A stretch of DNA of 46,278 nucleotides, taken from contig JAKSRJ010000017.1 of assembly GCA_024403715.1 (NCBI GenBank), forward strand, positions 1 to 46,278, in the 5' to 3' direction. This document shows positions 16,455 to 24,451 of the stretch, piece by piece; position 1 is the first letter of the stretch; each line of letters starts with the position of its first letter. This DNA is from Saccharofermentans sp. Lineage in GTDB: Bacteria; Bacillota; Clostridia; Saccharofermentanales; Saccharofermentanaceae. The position numbers and the translations under genes are program-made. A model generated the notes under the pieces. That model was not told the origin of the DNA and made no database searches. It was given only the letters and a program-made list of their open reading frames with translations.

Positions 16455-18083
16455 GTGGCTACCAAGAAGACAACAGAGTCAGCAAAGACTACAAAGACAA
16501 CGAAGAAGGCAGCAACAACAAAGTCCGCTTCCAAGACAACAAAGTCTGAAGCAAAGAGTTCTACAGCTAAGAATTCATCTTCTAAGAAGACAGCTAAGGT
16601 AGAAGAAGAAAAGCCTACAAAAAAGGCTGCTACAAAGAAGACTGTTGCCGTAGAAGAGAAAAAGCCTGCTAAGAAGTCAACAAAGACCGTAGCTAAGGCT
16701 GAAGAGAAGGCTCCAGCTAAGAAAACTACAAAGAAAGCCACTAAGGAAGAGCCTAAGGTAGAGGCTAAGTCTACTAAAAAAACTTCTAAGAAAACTGCTG
16801 AGGTAGTTGAGGCTCCTGTTGAAGAGCCTAAGAAGTCAACTAAGAAAGCAGCTAAGGCAGAAGTTGAAGAAAAGCCAGTTAAGACTACCAAGAAGTCAAA
16901 GAAGGTTGAAGAGCCTGTAGTTGAGGAAGTTGTTGAAGTAGTAGAAGAACCAGTTCTTGAAGAAGCTTCATATGTTGAGAAGCCTTCCAAGAAGGGTAAG
17001 GCTAAGCTTCCTGAGCTTAACGATGAGTTAAAGGCTCTCCTCGCTCAGATTAAGCTTTTACCATCTGGTAAGGATAAGTCCATTACTGAAGGCGAGTTCG
17101 ATATCCTTATGGTTGAGAAGGATTTGTCTCCAGAGGATACAGAGAAGGTTCTCGCACACGTTAATGCAATTGGTATTAAGATTGTTCCTGATGTTGATTC
17201 TGATGACGATGATGGTGGATTAGATAGTTCAGTACTTATTTCTTCTGAGGAAATAAATGTAGATGACTCAGTAAGAATGTACTTGAAGGAAATCGGTAAA
17301 ATTTCTCTTCTTAATGCAGAGCAGGAAAGAGAACTTGCTCAGAGAATGCAGGATGGCGATGTAGAAGCTAAGAATACTCTCGTAGAGTCTAACTTGAGAC
17401 TTGTTGTATCTATCGCTAAGAAGTATATGAACAGAGGTCTAAGCCTTCTCGATCTTATTCAGGAAGGTAACATTGGTCTTATCAAGGCTGTTGATAAATT
17501 TGATTATTCCAAGGGATTTAAGTTCTCTACATATGCTACATGGTGGATTAGACAGGCTATCACAAGAGCAATTGCTGATCAGGCTAGAACAATTCGTATT
17601 CCTGTACATATGGTTGAGACTATCAATAAGCTAACAAGAGTTCAGCGTCAACTTATCCAGGATCTTGGACGTGAGCCAACTATCGATGAGCTTGCTGAGA
17701 AGATGGGTATGCCAGTAGACAAGATTAAGGATATTCAGAGAATTTCTCAGGACCCTGTTTCTATTGATAAGCCAGTAGGTGAAGAAGAGGATTCTCACCT
17801 CGTTGACTTCATTCCATCTGATGAATACGTATCACCTGATGATGAAGTTTCTCGTGAACTTTTGAAGGAAGATTTGATTAAGGTACTCGATCTCTTAACA
17901 GAGAGAGAAGCGAAGGTTATCAGATTGAGATTTGGTCTTGATGACGATAAGCAGAGAACTCTTGAAGAGGTTGGTAGAAGCCTTGGAGTTACACGTGAAC
18001 GTATCAGACAGATTGAGGCTAAGGCTATCAGAAAGCTTGGTAGATCTTCTTACGCTAAGCGCTTAGAGGGTTACACAGACTAA
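16455..18083 (+). CDS. rpoD: Primary sigma factor RpoD (sigma-70/SigA) with long Lys-rich N-terminus
   Basis: A 542-residue housekeeping sigma factor. Residues 1 to about 180 are an unusual Lys/Ala/Thr/Glu-rich disordered region. A short region-1.1-like segment follows (around [16 protein letters not shown]). Region 1.2 starts near residue 270 ([17 protein letters not shown]). Region 2 has [27 protein letters not shown] and the promoter-melting stretch ending [13 protein letters not shown]. Region 3 and region 4.2 ([19 protein letters not shown]) are intact. The start is GTG 16455 with CGGAGGG seven bases upstream. The core is normal SigA; the basic extension recalls actinobacterial primary sigma factors. 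The rnfC-like gene begins within nine bases of the stop. Confidence 0.96.
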   Translation: MATKKTTESAKTTKTTKKAATTKSASKTTKSEAKSSTAKNSSSKKTAKVEEEKPTKKAATKKTVAVEEKKPAKKSTKTVAKAEEKAPAKKTTKKATKEEPKVEAKSTKKTSKKTAEVVEAPVEEPKKSTKKAAKAEVEEKPVKTTKKSKKVEEPVVEEVVEVVEEPVLEEASYVEKPSKKGKAKLPELNDELKALLAQIKLLPSGKDKSITEGEFDILMVEKDLSPEDTEKVLAHVNAIGIKIVPDVDSDDDDGGLDSSVLISSEEINVDDSVRMYLKEIGKISLLNAEQERELAQRMQDGDVEAKNTLVESNLRLVVSIAKKYMNRGLSLLDLIQEGNIGLIKAVDKFDYSKGFKFSTYATWWIRQAITRAIADQARTIRIPVHMVETINKLTRVQRQLIQDLGREPTIDELAEKMGMPVDKIKDIQRISQDPVSIDKPVGEEEDSHLVDFIPSDEYVSPDDEVSRELLKEDLIKVLDLLTEREAKVIRLRFGLDDDKQRTLEEVGRSLGVTRERIRQIEAKAIRKLGRSSYAKRLEGYTD

Positions 18084-18091
18084 GGTTGCCT

Positions 18092-19585
18092 ATGCAGATA
18101 GGCGAACACGTTTATTCGTTCCATAATGGGTTTAAATCAGACAACGCTTTGGATTTTTCAAAGCGTTCGTCTTTTGATTGTGATGTTATGCTCGAGAGAG
18201 TATATCCAACAAGGATTATCCTTCCGATGCTTCAACATTGTGGCGAAGAGTGTGTTCCAACCGTTAGAGTCGGAAGTCATGTAACTATTGGTCAGTGTAT
18301 AGGTGCTCCTTCTCCGGGAAGTTTTGCAGTTCCGATTCATAGTGGTATTTCAGGTAATGTAACCGCTATTAAACCAATTACTTTGCCAACTGGAAATACC
18401 TGTCAGGCTGTATATATTGAGAGCGATCGTAAGAGAACATACCATTCTTCAATACGTCCACGTAATGACGTTAATGTTAGTGCAGCTCAGGTTATGGGTA
18501 TCGTTAGAGATAGCGGAGTTGTTGGTATGGGCGGAGAAGGTATTCCTACAATAGCTAAGATTAACAGAGCCCGCAAACTTAAGGTTAAACAGCTTCTTGT
18601 TAATTGCCTTCAAAGTGAGCCTTTTGCAGCATGCGATTATCTTAGAATAGGTGAATATGCAGATTATATAATCATGGGTGCAGTTGCTATGGCTGGTGCT
18701 TGTGGTGTTAAAGTAATCAATATTCTTATTTCAAAAGAGCATAAGTATGAGATTACGGCATTAAAGAGTGCTATGGAGAGAAGTTGTACTGAATACTCTG
18801 GCTATGCTTTCAACTTCAAATTCATGAAGCAGCGTTATCCACAGGGCTATTATCGAATGGTTTCTAAGGCTCTATATGGTGTCGAACTTAAGGAAAACGA
18901 GACTTTGGAAGAAAAGTGTAAGGCAGTTTTATTTAACTGTTCTACTATCTATTCTTGTTGGGAAGCTATTAAAGATGGCATTCCACTAGTGTCTCGTGTA
19001 ATCAGTATTAGTACAGAGAATGGAATTAGCCATAATGTACTTGCTCCTATTGGAACTCCGGTATCTGAGCTTCTAGACTCTGTAAATGGTATGACTAATA
19101 CTTCCAAAAGAATTATTTGGGGTAATCATCTAACAGGAATTGAAATAAACAATCCTAATGACACACCTATAATTAAGACAACTTCGGGTGTTTGTGTAGT
19201 AAATAGAAGTGAAATATCAGTAGCCCCTTGTTCTGGATGTGGAAAGTGTGTTGATGCTTGTCCTATGGACTTAGAGCCAGTTATTTTACATTCGCTGTTA
19301 ATTTCTGGTAAGCAGGATAAGGCAGACGAGTTTTTTGCTCGTAGATGTATATCTTGTGGAGCTTGCTCCTATGTCTGTCCGTCAGGACTAGACCTTACTG
19401 GTGTTATCGCTGCTTATTCGTCTTCTAGGAGAAGTCAGGTTAGATATCCTTATTCATCCGTTAATGACAGAATAAATATTGGTGGAGCATCTTTGCTTGA
19501 AGCTTATACAGAGCAAGAACAAGTACAACAAGTGAAGGATACTAATGCATTCACGCTTCCTTTCGAAGGAGGTAAGATTGTATGA
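18092..19585 (+). CDS. rnfC: RnfC-like electron-transport complex subunit
   Basis: About 498 residues. The N-terminal barrel-sandwich part (VPTVRVGSHVTIGQCIG, then VPIHSGISGNVTAI) is RnfC-like. The flavin/NADH motif GVVGMGGEGIPT lies at about 142-153. It is followed by VNCLQSEPFAACD, where RnfC usually has an ECEP-type motif, so one glutamate is now glutamine. Two complete 4Fe-4S motifs are present: CSGCGKCVDACP from residue 380 and CISCGACSYVCP from 419. RnfC oxidises NADH and passes electrons to the other Rnf subunits. I prefer ATG 18092 (AAGG six bases upstream); TTG 18086 is also possible. It overlaps the rnfD-like gene by four bases. Confidence 0.85.
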   Translation: MQIGEHVYSFHNGFKSDNALDFSKRSSFDCDVMLERVYPTRIILPMLQHCGEECVPTVRVGSHVTIGQCIGAPSPGSFAVPIHSGISGNVTAIKPITLPTGNTCQAVYIESDRKRTYHSSIRPRNDVNVSAAQVMGIVRDSGVVGMGGEGIPTIAKINRARKLKVKQLLVNCLQSEPFAACDYLRIGEYADYIIMGAVAMAGACGVKVINILISKEHKYEITALKSAMERSCTEYSGYAFNFKFMKQRYPQGYYRMVSKALYGVELKENETLEEKCKAVLFNCSTIYSCWEAIKDGIPLVSRVISISTENGISHNVLAPIGTPVSELLDSVNGMTNTSKRIIWGNHLTGIEINNPNDTPIIKTTSGVCVVNRSEISVAPCSGCGKCVDACPMDLEPVILHSLLISGKQDKADEFFARRCISCGACSYVCPSGLDLTGVIAAYSSSRRSQVRYPYSSVNDRINIGGASLLEAYTEQEQVQQVKDTNAFTLPFEGGKIV

Positions 19586-20457
19586 TTGAGAGAAGAGGAG
19601 CTCCTTTTATTCATATTGATACAAGTGCTGCTTATCAAAGCATTGCAAGACTGGTTGCATTGTTACCTATTATTGTTGGTAGTGTATATTTTAACGGATT
19701 GTATGCAGCTTTTTTGATTTTGCTATGTATGGTAACTTTTACTGCTAGTGATTGGATTTGCGATTCAATTCGTGGTAGTAAGTACGTAAGAGACTTAACT
19801 TCACCATATATGGGTGCAGTATTTGCGTTGCTACTTCCAGTTGATGCGTCGTGGATTATGGCGGTAACAGGTGTATTGTTTGGTTCTGTGGTTGTAAAAC
19901 AATTATACGGTGGTAGAGGTTCATACTTTTTGGTTCCAGCTGCTATGGGTAGACTATTTGTAAGAGTTGTTTTCCCTAGTATTGAGCCAGATCCGGTTGA
20001 TTTAAGTGGATATCATTTGGCTGAGTTATTCGTTGGTAGATATCCTTCGCTTATAGGAACATCTTGTGCGTTGCTGATTATGCTTGGTCTTATTTATATG
20101 TGCGTTAAGCGTGTATATAAAATCTATATTCCTGCTACATACGTAATCTCTTTATCATTCTTGTTAATAATTAAAGATATAGTGATGGGTTCTCATGAGA
20201 CTGTTTTCTTTATGCTTACTTCTGGTGTTCTATTTACAGCGGTATATCTAATGTGTGATGAAACAACATTTATTTCTTTTGGTGCAGGAGCTATGCTTGA
20301 AGCACTAATATGTGCGTTTTTGACTTTTATTTTATCAAGTAAGGTTACAGGTGTTGATATCATAATTATTCCTGTACTAATTACTGGTGTTTTTACAAAA
20401 ATCATTAATTATGCTAGATATGTTTTATCCTCGAGAGTGGAGGATAAAAGCTTATGA
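19582..20457 (+). CDS. RnfD/NqrB-like membrane subunit lacking the usual FMN-attachment motif
   Basis: A 291-residue polytopic protein. RnfD/NqrB features are SPYMGAVFALLLP and the KQLYGGRGSYFLVPAAMGRLF block (106-125), which matches the family pattern KQxFGGxGxNxFNPAxxGRxF. Where the family has an SGATP(L) motif whose threonine carries covalent FMN, this protein reads DLSGYHLAELF (140-150). It is followed by the expected SLIGTSCALLIMLGLIY. The later family TDPVTSP-like loop is CDETTFISF (225-233). I see no other SGAT in the protein. It is therefore an RnfD homologue that probably lacks bound flavin at this site. It overlaps rnfC and the next gene by four bases each (ATGA). Confidence 0.8.
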   Translation: MIERRGAPFIHIDTSAAYQSIARLVALLPIIVGSVYFNGLYAAFLILLCMVTFTASDWICDSIRGSKYVRDLTSPYMGAVFALLLPVDASWIMAVTGVLFGSVVVKQLYGGRGSYFLVPAAMGRLFVRVVFPSIEPDPVDLSGYHLAELFVGRYPSLIGTSCALLIMLGLIYMCVKRVYKIYIPATYVISLSFLLIIKDIVMGSHETVFFMLTSGVLFTAVYLMCDETTFISFGAGAMLEALICAFLTFILSSKVTGVDIIIIPVLITGVFTKIINYARYVLSSRVEDKSL

Positions 20458-21761
20458 TGACTCGTAAGAAGGTTATAAGATTTACTATTGAAACGCTACT
20501 AATGATTATTCTAAGTGGAGCGCTAGTTATTGTTGGAGTTCTACTCACTAATAATGTAAAAAACGATCGTGTGCAAAATGAATATAGATTAGAGTTTTAC
20601 GAAGTATTACCAGCAGAAAACTATAGCGAAGTTGTATCGCCTCTTATTGGTAGATATGCTGGTATTAATCAGGTTTTTGAGGGCCGTAATTCATCAGGAA
20701 TAGTCGGATATGTACTTAGCGTAGATATTATAGATCATGACACAGGGATGCCTTTGAGTCTGCTTGTAGGTGTTAATTATCATACAGGTGAATTGACTGG
20801 TATCAAAAGAGCATCTGAAGATTTACACCAGTCAGCTATTACGGATTACGATATTGAGATTATTAATATTCAAACAATGAGCGAAGCTATTCCAGTAGCC
20901 CTAGGTGATACTCAGGAAGAAGCACTGGATGAAGCCTTAGAGCAGACAAGACTTTCTGGTCTTAATGATGGTATTTACTATGCTCAGTCTTTATCTGCAG
21001 ATAACTCTGGTTATATAGACTATGTTGAGATGGTAATTGAGAATGGCCTTATTACAACAGTTCAGTGGAATGCTTTTAATACTGATATGAATATCAAGAA
21101 CAGACGAGACTCTGCCTTAGACGGAGTTTATTCCGTACCTGGACTTAACTGGGCATCTCAGTCTTATATACTTTGTCATGCTCTAATTGATTGTCAAAAT
21201 CCTGATTTGCTTGCTATGAAGTCTGATGGTACAACTGATATCATCGACGGCGTTACAATAAATATTAGAACTTTCTATGATTTATCAGTAGAGTGCATAG
21301 AGAATTCTCGTGCAGATTTTGATGTTGATGCATATTATGGTGGCTTATCGTCTATTATTGAAGAACTGTTAAATAATGATCCTGCTACTCTAGGCATTAT
21401 TAATGATGAAGGCAATATTGTATTCTCATTTACAGGTTATCCAAGTGTTTTCCTATCACCTGAAGAAGGAGTAGGAAGTATTAATGTGCGACAAAGAGTA
21501 ACCGGTGATATGACTAATTACTCTGATTTTGAATCTGGTATTCAGGAAGTCGATGATGAATCCTTTGTTGTAGGTAACGAAGATGGTGTTAGATTTGAAG
21601 AAAATACTTCTAATGCTGATAGTATTGACGGTTTGCCTATTTCTGAAATACGTACTTTTATCGATGGTATTGATGGTGATGAAATTACATCGCTTGATAT
21701 CATTACAGCAATTAATACCACTTATAAATTCTTAAAAGATTATCTTAACTGGATGGCATAA
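20454..21761 (+). CDS. RnfG-like protein with two FMN-binding-like regions
   Basis: A 435-residue protein, about twice the usual RnfG length. One transmembrane helix (about 8-31) is followed by an extracytoplasmic part. The RnfG-like segment is GIVGYVLSVDI then LSLLVGVNYHTGELTGIK (82-118), and the C-terminus is GIDGDEITSLDIITAINTTY. That aligns with the family SGATITS-AV-AVN motif but has DGDEITS (407-413), so the flavin-bearing threonine is a glutamate. Between them lies a second FMN-bind-like region (about 170-285) with NGLITTVQWNAF and DIIDGVTINIRTF; T268 sits where an SGAT threonine would be. The start overlaps the rnfD-like stop; ATG 20457 is an alternative. Family membership is by eye. 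Confidence 0.7.
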   Translation: MMTRKKVIRFTIETLLMIILSGALVIVGVLLTNNVKNDRVQNEYRLEFYEVLPAENYSEVVSPLIGRYAGINQVFEGRNSSGIVGYVLSVDIIDHDTGMPLSLLVGVNYHTGELTGIKRASEDLHQSAITDYDIEIINIQTMSEAIPVALGDTQEEALDEALEQTRLSGLNDGIYYAQSLSADNSGYIDYVEMVIENGLITTVQWNAFNTDMNIKNRRDSALDGVYSVPGLNWASQSYILCHALIDCQNPDLLAMKSDGTTDIIDGVTINIRTFYDLSVECIENSRADFDVDAYYGGLSSIIEELLNNDPATLGIINDEGNIVFSFTGYPSVFLSPEEGVGSINVRQRVTGDMTNYSDFESGIQEVDDESFVVGNEDGVRFEENTSNADSIDGLPISEIRTFIDGIDGDEITSLDIITAINTTYKFLKDYLNWMA

Positions 21762-21762
21762 T

Positions 21763-22989
21763 ATGAGCATTATTGATGATTCCAATAAGTCACTAAAAAA
21801 TAGACCTTTCGATGAATTATCTGCAAAGGAGTCTTTGAAGACTTCTAATGTTCGATTTGAAGCAGTTACTGAAGAAAGACCTGCCAATTATTTATCTACC
21901 AGAGCTTCTATATTCGCTGCTTGCGTAATGGTGTCAGTTTGTATACTAGTACCATATAACTATACTGGAGTTCTAGAGCTTCTTAAGTCTCTAGGTTTGG
22001 TTATTGGAGGAATAATTGTTTATTGTTTGCTTTGGTCGTTTACGTTCCGCTTTTTTGAAAAGCCATCTCTTATGCCTCTTAATATTATGCTTAACGTTTT
22101 ACCGGTAGCAGCGATTGCTTATATTATGAAGTCCGTTAATGCATTCGAAAGTTTTTCTGTGTTAGCTGCAGGTGTTACATGTTTAACGCTTATGAGCGAC
22201 GATGTGCCTGCAAATAACGGATTAACTAAAAAAGGTTTTTCTGTGGTTGAGCTTTTTGATGGTGAGTTTATTAGTTCTCCTGAATTTATTAGTGCTTCAA
22301 TAGTCAATGAAGTATTGTTGCCATTAGTTACAGGTGTCTTTAGTGCAGCCTGTGGAGTACTATTTACATCGTTTATTTCTAGATATGGTGCTATGCAAAA
22401 TGCAGGCATAAGACTTATGGTTACTTCAATTTTTGTTATGCTTTTATCATTTGTAATTAGCAAAATTAGAGGTAAAGACTTTTATGTATCATCTATGAAA
22501 ATTAGTGATAATTATGATCTTCCTTCAGTTGATTTTCCAGCTTTAAGGAGTTTTGTTTTAAGACGTGTTAGGTTTTTATTAAGCCTGACAATAATTTGCT
22601 TTGGTTGTTATATATCTGATTATTTATGCCAGATTTCTAATCTTAATATCCCATATATAAAGTATGCTGTATCGCTTGTTTTAATTCTGTCCTTTGCATT
22701 TATTCGTGGAAGACATACTAAGCATAAAGCGCAGTATGCTGTTGAGCTTTGCCTGTGCTACGCTATTGGTATAGGAAGATGTTTTAGTTTTAAGGCTACA
22801 CTTATCTCAATATTTGCTGGCGTTTTGGTAGACTTACTTGTAACGGGTATGTTTTTTACTTATAAAAGAAGCCTCGTGCACTCAAAGAGAAGTAAGTATG
22901 TTGAAGGTATGCCTTTGATGCTTCTATCTGTCTCATTACTGCTAATTGTATGTGCTGCAGTATTGGATTACTGGGGTGTTATGTTATAA
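21763..22989 (+). CDS. Polytopic membrane protein, possible RnfA/RnfE replacement
   Basis: A 408-residue membrane protein. A polar cytoplasmic N-terminus of about 45 residues is followed by roughly eleven hydrophobic helices. No rnfA, rnfE or rnfB gene is present, and this one follows the rnfG-like gene by a single base. Its size equals RnfE plus RnfA (each about 190-200 residues, six helices). The end resembles the RnfA/RnfE C-terminus: a helix with LVDLLVTGMFF, then VEGMPLMLLSVSLLLIVCAAV, comparable to the family RGxPIALITAGLMSLAF pattern. The GLCP and TNC motifs that hold the 2Fe-2S cluster in RnfA/RnfE are not visible. It could be a remodelled fusion or an unrelated subunit. Its last codons overlap the tRNA -10 box. 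Confidence 0.65.
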   Translation: MSIIDDSNKSLKNRPFDELSAKESLKTSNVRFEAVTEERPANYLSTRASIFAACVMVSVCILVPYNYTGVLELLKSLGLVIGGIIVYCLLWSFTFRFFEKPSLMPLNIMLNVLPVAAIAYIMKSVNAFESFSVLAAGVTCLTLMSDDVPANNGLTKKGFSVVELFDGEFISSPEFISASIVNEVLLPLVTGVFSAACGVLFTSFISRYGAMQNAGIRLMVTSIFVMLLSFVISKIRGKDFYVSSMKISDNYDLPSVDFPALRSFVLRRVRFLLSLTIICFGCYISDYLCQISNLNIPYIKYAVSLVLILSFAFIRGRHTKHKAQYAVELCLCYAIGIGRCFSFKATLISIFAGVLVDLLVTGMFFTYKRSLVHSKRSKYVEGMPLMLLSVSLLLIVCAAVLDYWGVML

Positions 22990-22990
22990 T
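22963..22990 (+). promoter_or_regulatory. Candidate promoter of tRNA-Arg
   Basis: TATAAT at 22985-22990 overlaps the stop codon of the preceding gene and ends 12 bases before the tRNA. TTGGAT at 22963-22968 with a 16-base spacer is a weak -35. The tRNA may also be made by read-through from the upstream operon. Confidence 0.45.
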
Positions 22991-23002
22991 TTTTGACGGT
23001 AA

Positions 23003-23077
23003 GCCTTCTTAGTTAAATGGATATAACAAGTCTCTCCTAAAGACTAGTTGTGGGTTCGATTCCCGCAGGGGGTACCA
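23003..23077 (+). tRNA. tRNA-Arg (anticodon CCT), CCA encoded
   Basis: A complete 75-base cloverleaf. The acceptor GCCTTCT/AGGGGGT pairs at seven positions, three of them G-U. The D stem is GTTA/TAAC. The anticodon stem AGTCT/AGACT is perfect, with loop CTCCTAA and anticodon CCT at 23036-23038. The T stem is GTGGG/CCCGC with TTCGATT, the discriminator is A, and CCA is encoded at 23075-23077. It reads AGG codons. The acceptor stem is weaker than usual because of its wobble pairs. Confidence 0.88.
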
Positions 23078-23083
23078 AACTTC

Positions 23084-23155
23084 AAAGGTATCTTGCAGCT
23101 TCAGACAGGTCCTCGACGGCAAGCCGTCTGCGGAACTTGCTGCAAGATACCTTTT
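23084..23155 (+). terminator. Large hairpin after the tRNA, probable terminator
   Basis: AAAGGTATCTTGCAGC (23084-23099) is perfectly complementary to GCTGCAAGATACCTTT (23139-23154), a 16-bp stem ending in Ts. The long loop contains a nested stem GACGGC/GCCGTC (about 23115-23128). It begins seven bases after the tRNA and could end transcription and shape the 3' trailer. The right arm is also part of the first 38-bp direct repeat. Confidence 0.65.
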
Positions 23156-23270
23156 CAGTTTGAGTCTGCGGAACTTGCTGCAAGATGCTTTTTCAGTTTG
23201 AGTGTGCGGAACTCACTGCAAGATGCTTTTGAAGTTTGAGTCTGCGGAACTTGAAGTAGAATGCCTTTTA
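23127..23270 (+). repeat. Four tandem copies of a 38-bp unit
   Basis: Units start at 23127, 23165, 23203 and 23241. Each begins TCTGCGGAACTT or a close variant and ends with a T-run followed by AGTTTGAG. The first two differ at about three positions, the third at several more, and the fourth decays after its first 14 bases. Each of the first two contains the 11-base palindrome CTTGCTGCAAG. There is no coding potential; the repeats lie between the tRNA hairpin and the diguanylate cyclase promoter. Confidence 0.85.
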
Positions 23271-23317
23271 AGATACATAATTTATTATTAGTTCATTACT
23301 TACGTTGTTTATAGTGT

Positions 23318-23323
23318 TAAAAT
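23318..23323 (+). promoter_or_regulatory. Candidate -10 box of the diguanylate cyclase gene
   Basis: TAAAAT ends seven bases before ATG 23330, so a transcript from it would start at or next to the start codon. No ribosome site lies before that ATG. The -35 region (about 23295-23301) is poor. Confidence 0.4.
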
Positions 23324-23329
23324 ATTTTT

Positions 23330-24442
23330 ATGTATGAGAAGCTAATTACATTTATTAAGAAAGACGTTACGGGGGAGAATGAGTCGAATCGTGTTTCTTA
23401 TATTGTAAGAATTAATGGCTTTATTATGAGCCTATATTTCTTTATATGGATGTTGGGCTTTGGTATTAATAATAGTGTACTGGGATTTAGCGCATGTGCT
23501 TTATGTTTTGCTATTAATGTTTTAGCGTCTTACTTTACTTATCAGAATAAAAATGCGACTGCACTTACTATATACGCTGGTGGCATTATTATGTGGATGG
23601 TGCTGTTTGTTATTCGTTGGGGATGGGACGGTGGTGTCCAGCATTATCTATTTGTTATGTTGCTTTTAGTGTTTGTTGGTACATATGCTAGCACTAGGAT
23701 TAAGCTTGTCGAGTGTGTTGTTCTATACGGAATTCGATTATTCCTTTTTATGTGGCATTTGAACCATGAAGCAATAGAGCCTCTTTCAAAAGAAGTTTCA
23801 ATTGTAATTCAAAACATTAATATGATTGCTATCTACATTTCGATGATAGTTATACTTTTTATATTTACTAACGATAAGATGGTTACTGAAGCTAAGCTTG
23901 CTTCTTATAATCGCGAACTTAAGTTTAAATCACAAAGTGATACTTTAACTGGACTTCCTAATAGAAGCGCTGTTATGGAAACATTAACTGATACTCTTTT
24001 GAGTGGTAAATCAACTAATGGTGTTTGTGTAGCTATCGGAGATATCGATTTTTTCAAAAAAGTCAACGATACTTATGGACACGAAGCGGGAGATGAAGTG
24101 TTAAAGACTTTGGCAAAGCGCTTTAATATATTTATGCAGAACAAAGGAATTGCTGCCAGATGGGGTGGAGAAGAATTCTTATTCGTTTTCCTTGATGATA
24201 ATCTAGATGATGCAGCACTTCATTTAGAAAATTTATTAACGCAAGTAAGAGGAATTGTTATACCTTATAATAATCAATTACTGAAGGTTACAATGACTAT
24301 AGGTGTTTCTGATATCAACGCATTTGTGTATAAAGATACTGATAGCGAAGATATCGAGAATAGAATATACGAAGCAATCTCTGCTGCTGATAAGAAGCTT
24401 TATATTGGTAAGCAGAATGGTCGTAATACTTTAATTGTGTAA
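23330..24442 (+). CDS. Membrane diguanylate cyclase (GGDEF domain)
   Basis: A 370-residue protein. About six transmembrane helices (roughly residues 28-190) precede a short linker and a C-terminal GGDEF domain that makes cyclic di-GMP from two GTP. Motifs are DTLTGLPNRSAV, GDIDFFKKVNDTYGHEAGDEVL and the active site GGEEF at 279-283. The RxxD inhibitory site expected a few residues before GGEEF is absent (MQNK instead), so product inhibition through that site is unlikely. ATG 23330 has no Shine-Dalgarno sequence and lies where transcription would start; a leaderless message is possible. The response-regulator gene follows after nine bases, so the cyclase may be part of the same sensing operon. 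Confidence 0.88.
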   Translation: MYEKLITFIKKDVTGENESNRVSYIVRINGFIMSLYFFIWMLGFGINNSVLGFSACALCFAINVLASYFTYQNKNATALTIYAGGIIMWMVLFVIRWGWDGGVQHYLFVMLLLVFVGTYASTRIKLVECVVLYGIRLFLFMWHLNHEAIEPLSKEVSIVIQNINMIAIYISMIVILFIFTNDKMVTEAKLASYNRELKFKSQSDTLTGLPNRSAVMETLTDTLLSGKSTNGVCVAIGDIDFFKKVNDTYGHEAGDEVLKTLAKRFNIFMQNKGIAARWGGEEFLFVFLDDNLDDAALHLENLLTQVRGIVIPYNNQLLKVTMTIGVSDINAFVYKDTDSEDIENRIYEAISAADKKLYIGKQNGRNTLIV

Positions 24443-24451
24443 AGGAAATAT

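Noticed and set aside
16379..16990. 203-codon minus-strand open frame opposite the sigma-factor N-terminus
   Set aside because: Its Val/Phe/Ser-rich translation mirrors the Lys/Thr/Glu repeats of the sense strand; no ribosome site and no independent evidence.
23003..23077. Possibility that the tRNA is a decayed remnant
   Set aside because: The acceptor has three G-U pairs and at first looks unpaired, but all seven positions can pair, the other stems are intact and CCA is encoded.
23048..23239. 63-codon frame over the tRNA end and 38-bp repeats
   Set aside because: It begins inside the T arm of tRNA-Arg and its translation simply reads the repeats; no ribosome site.
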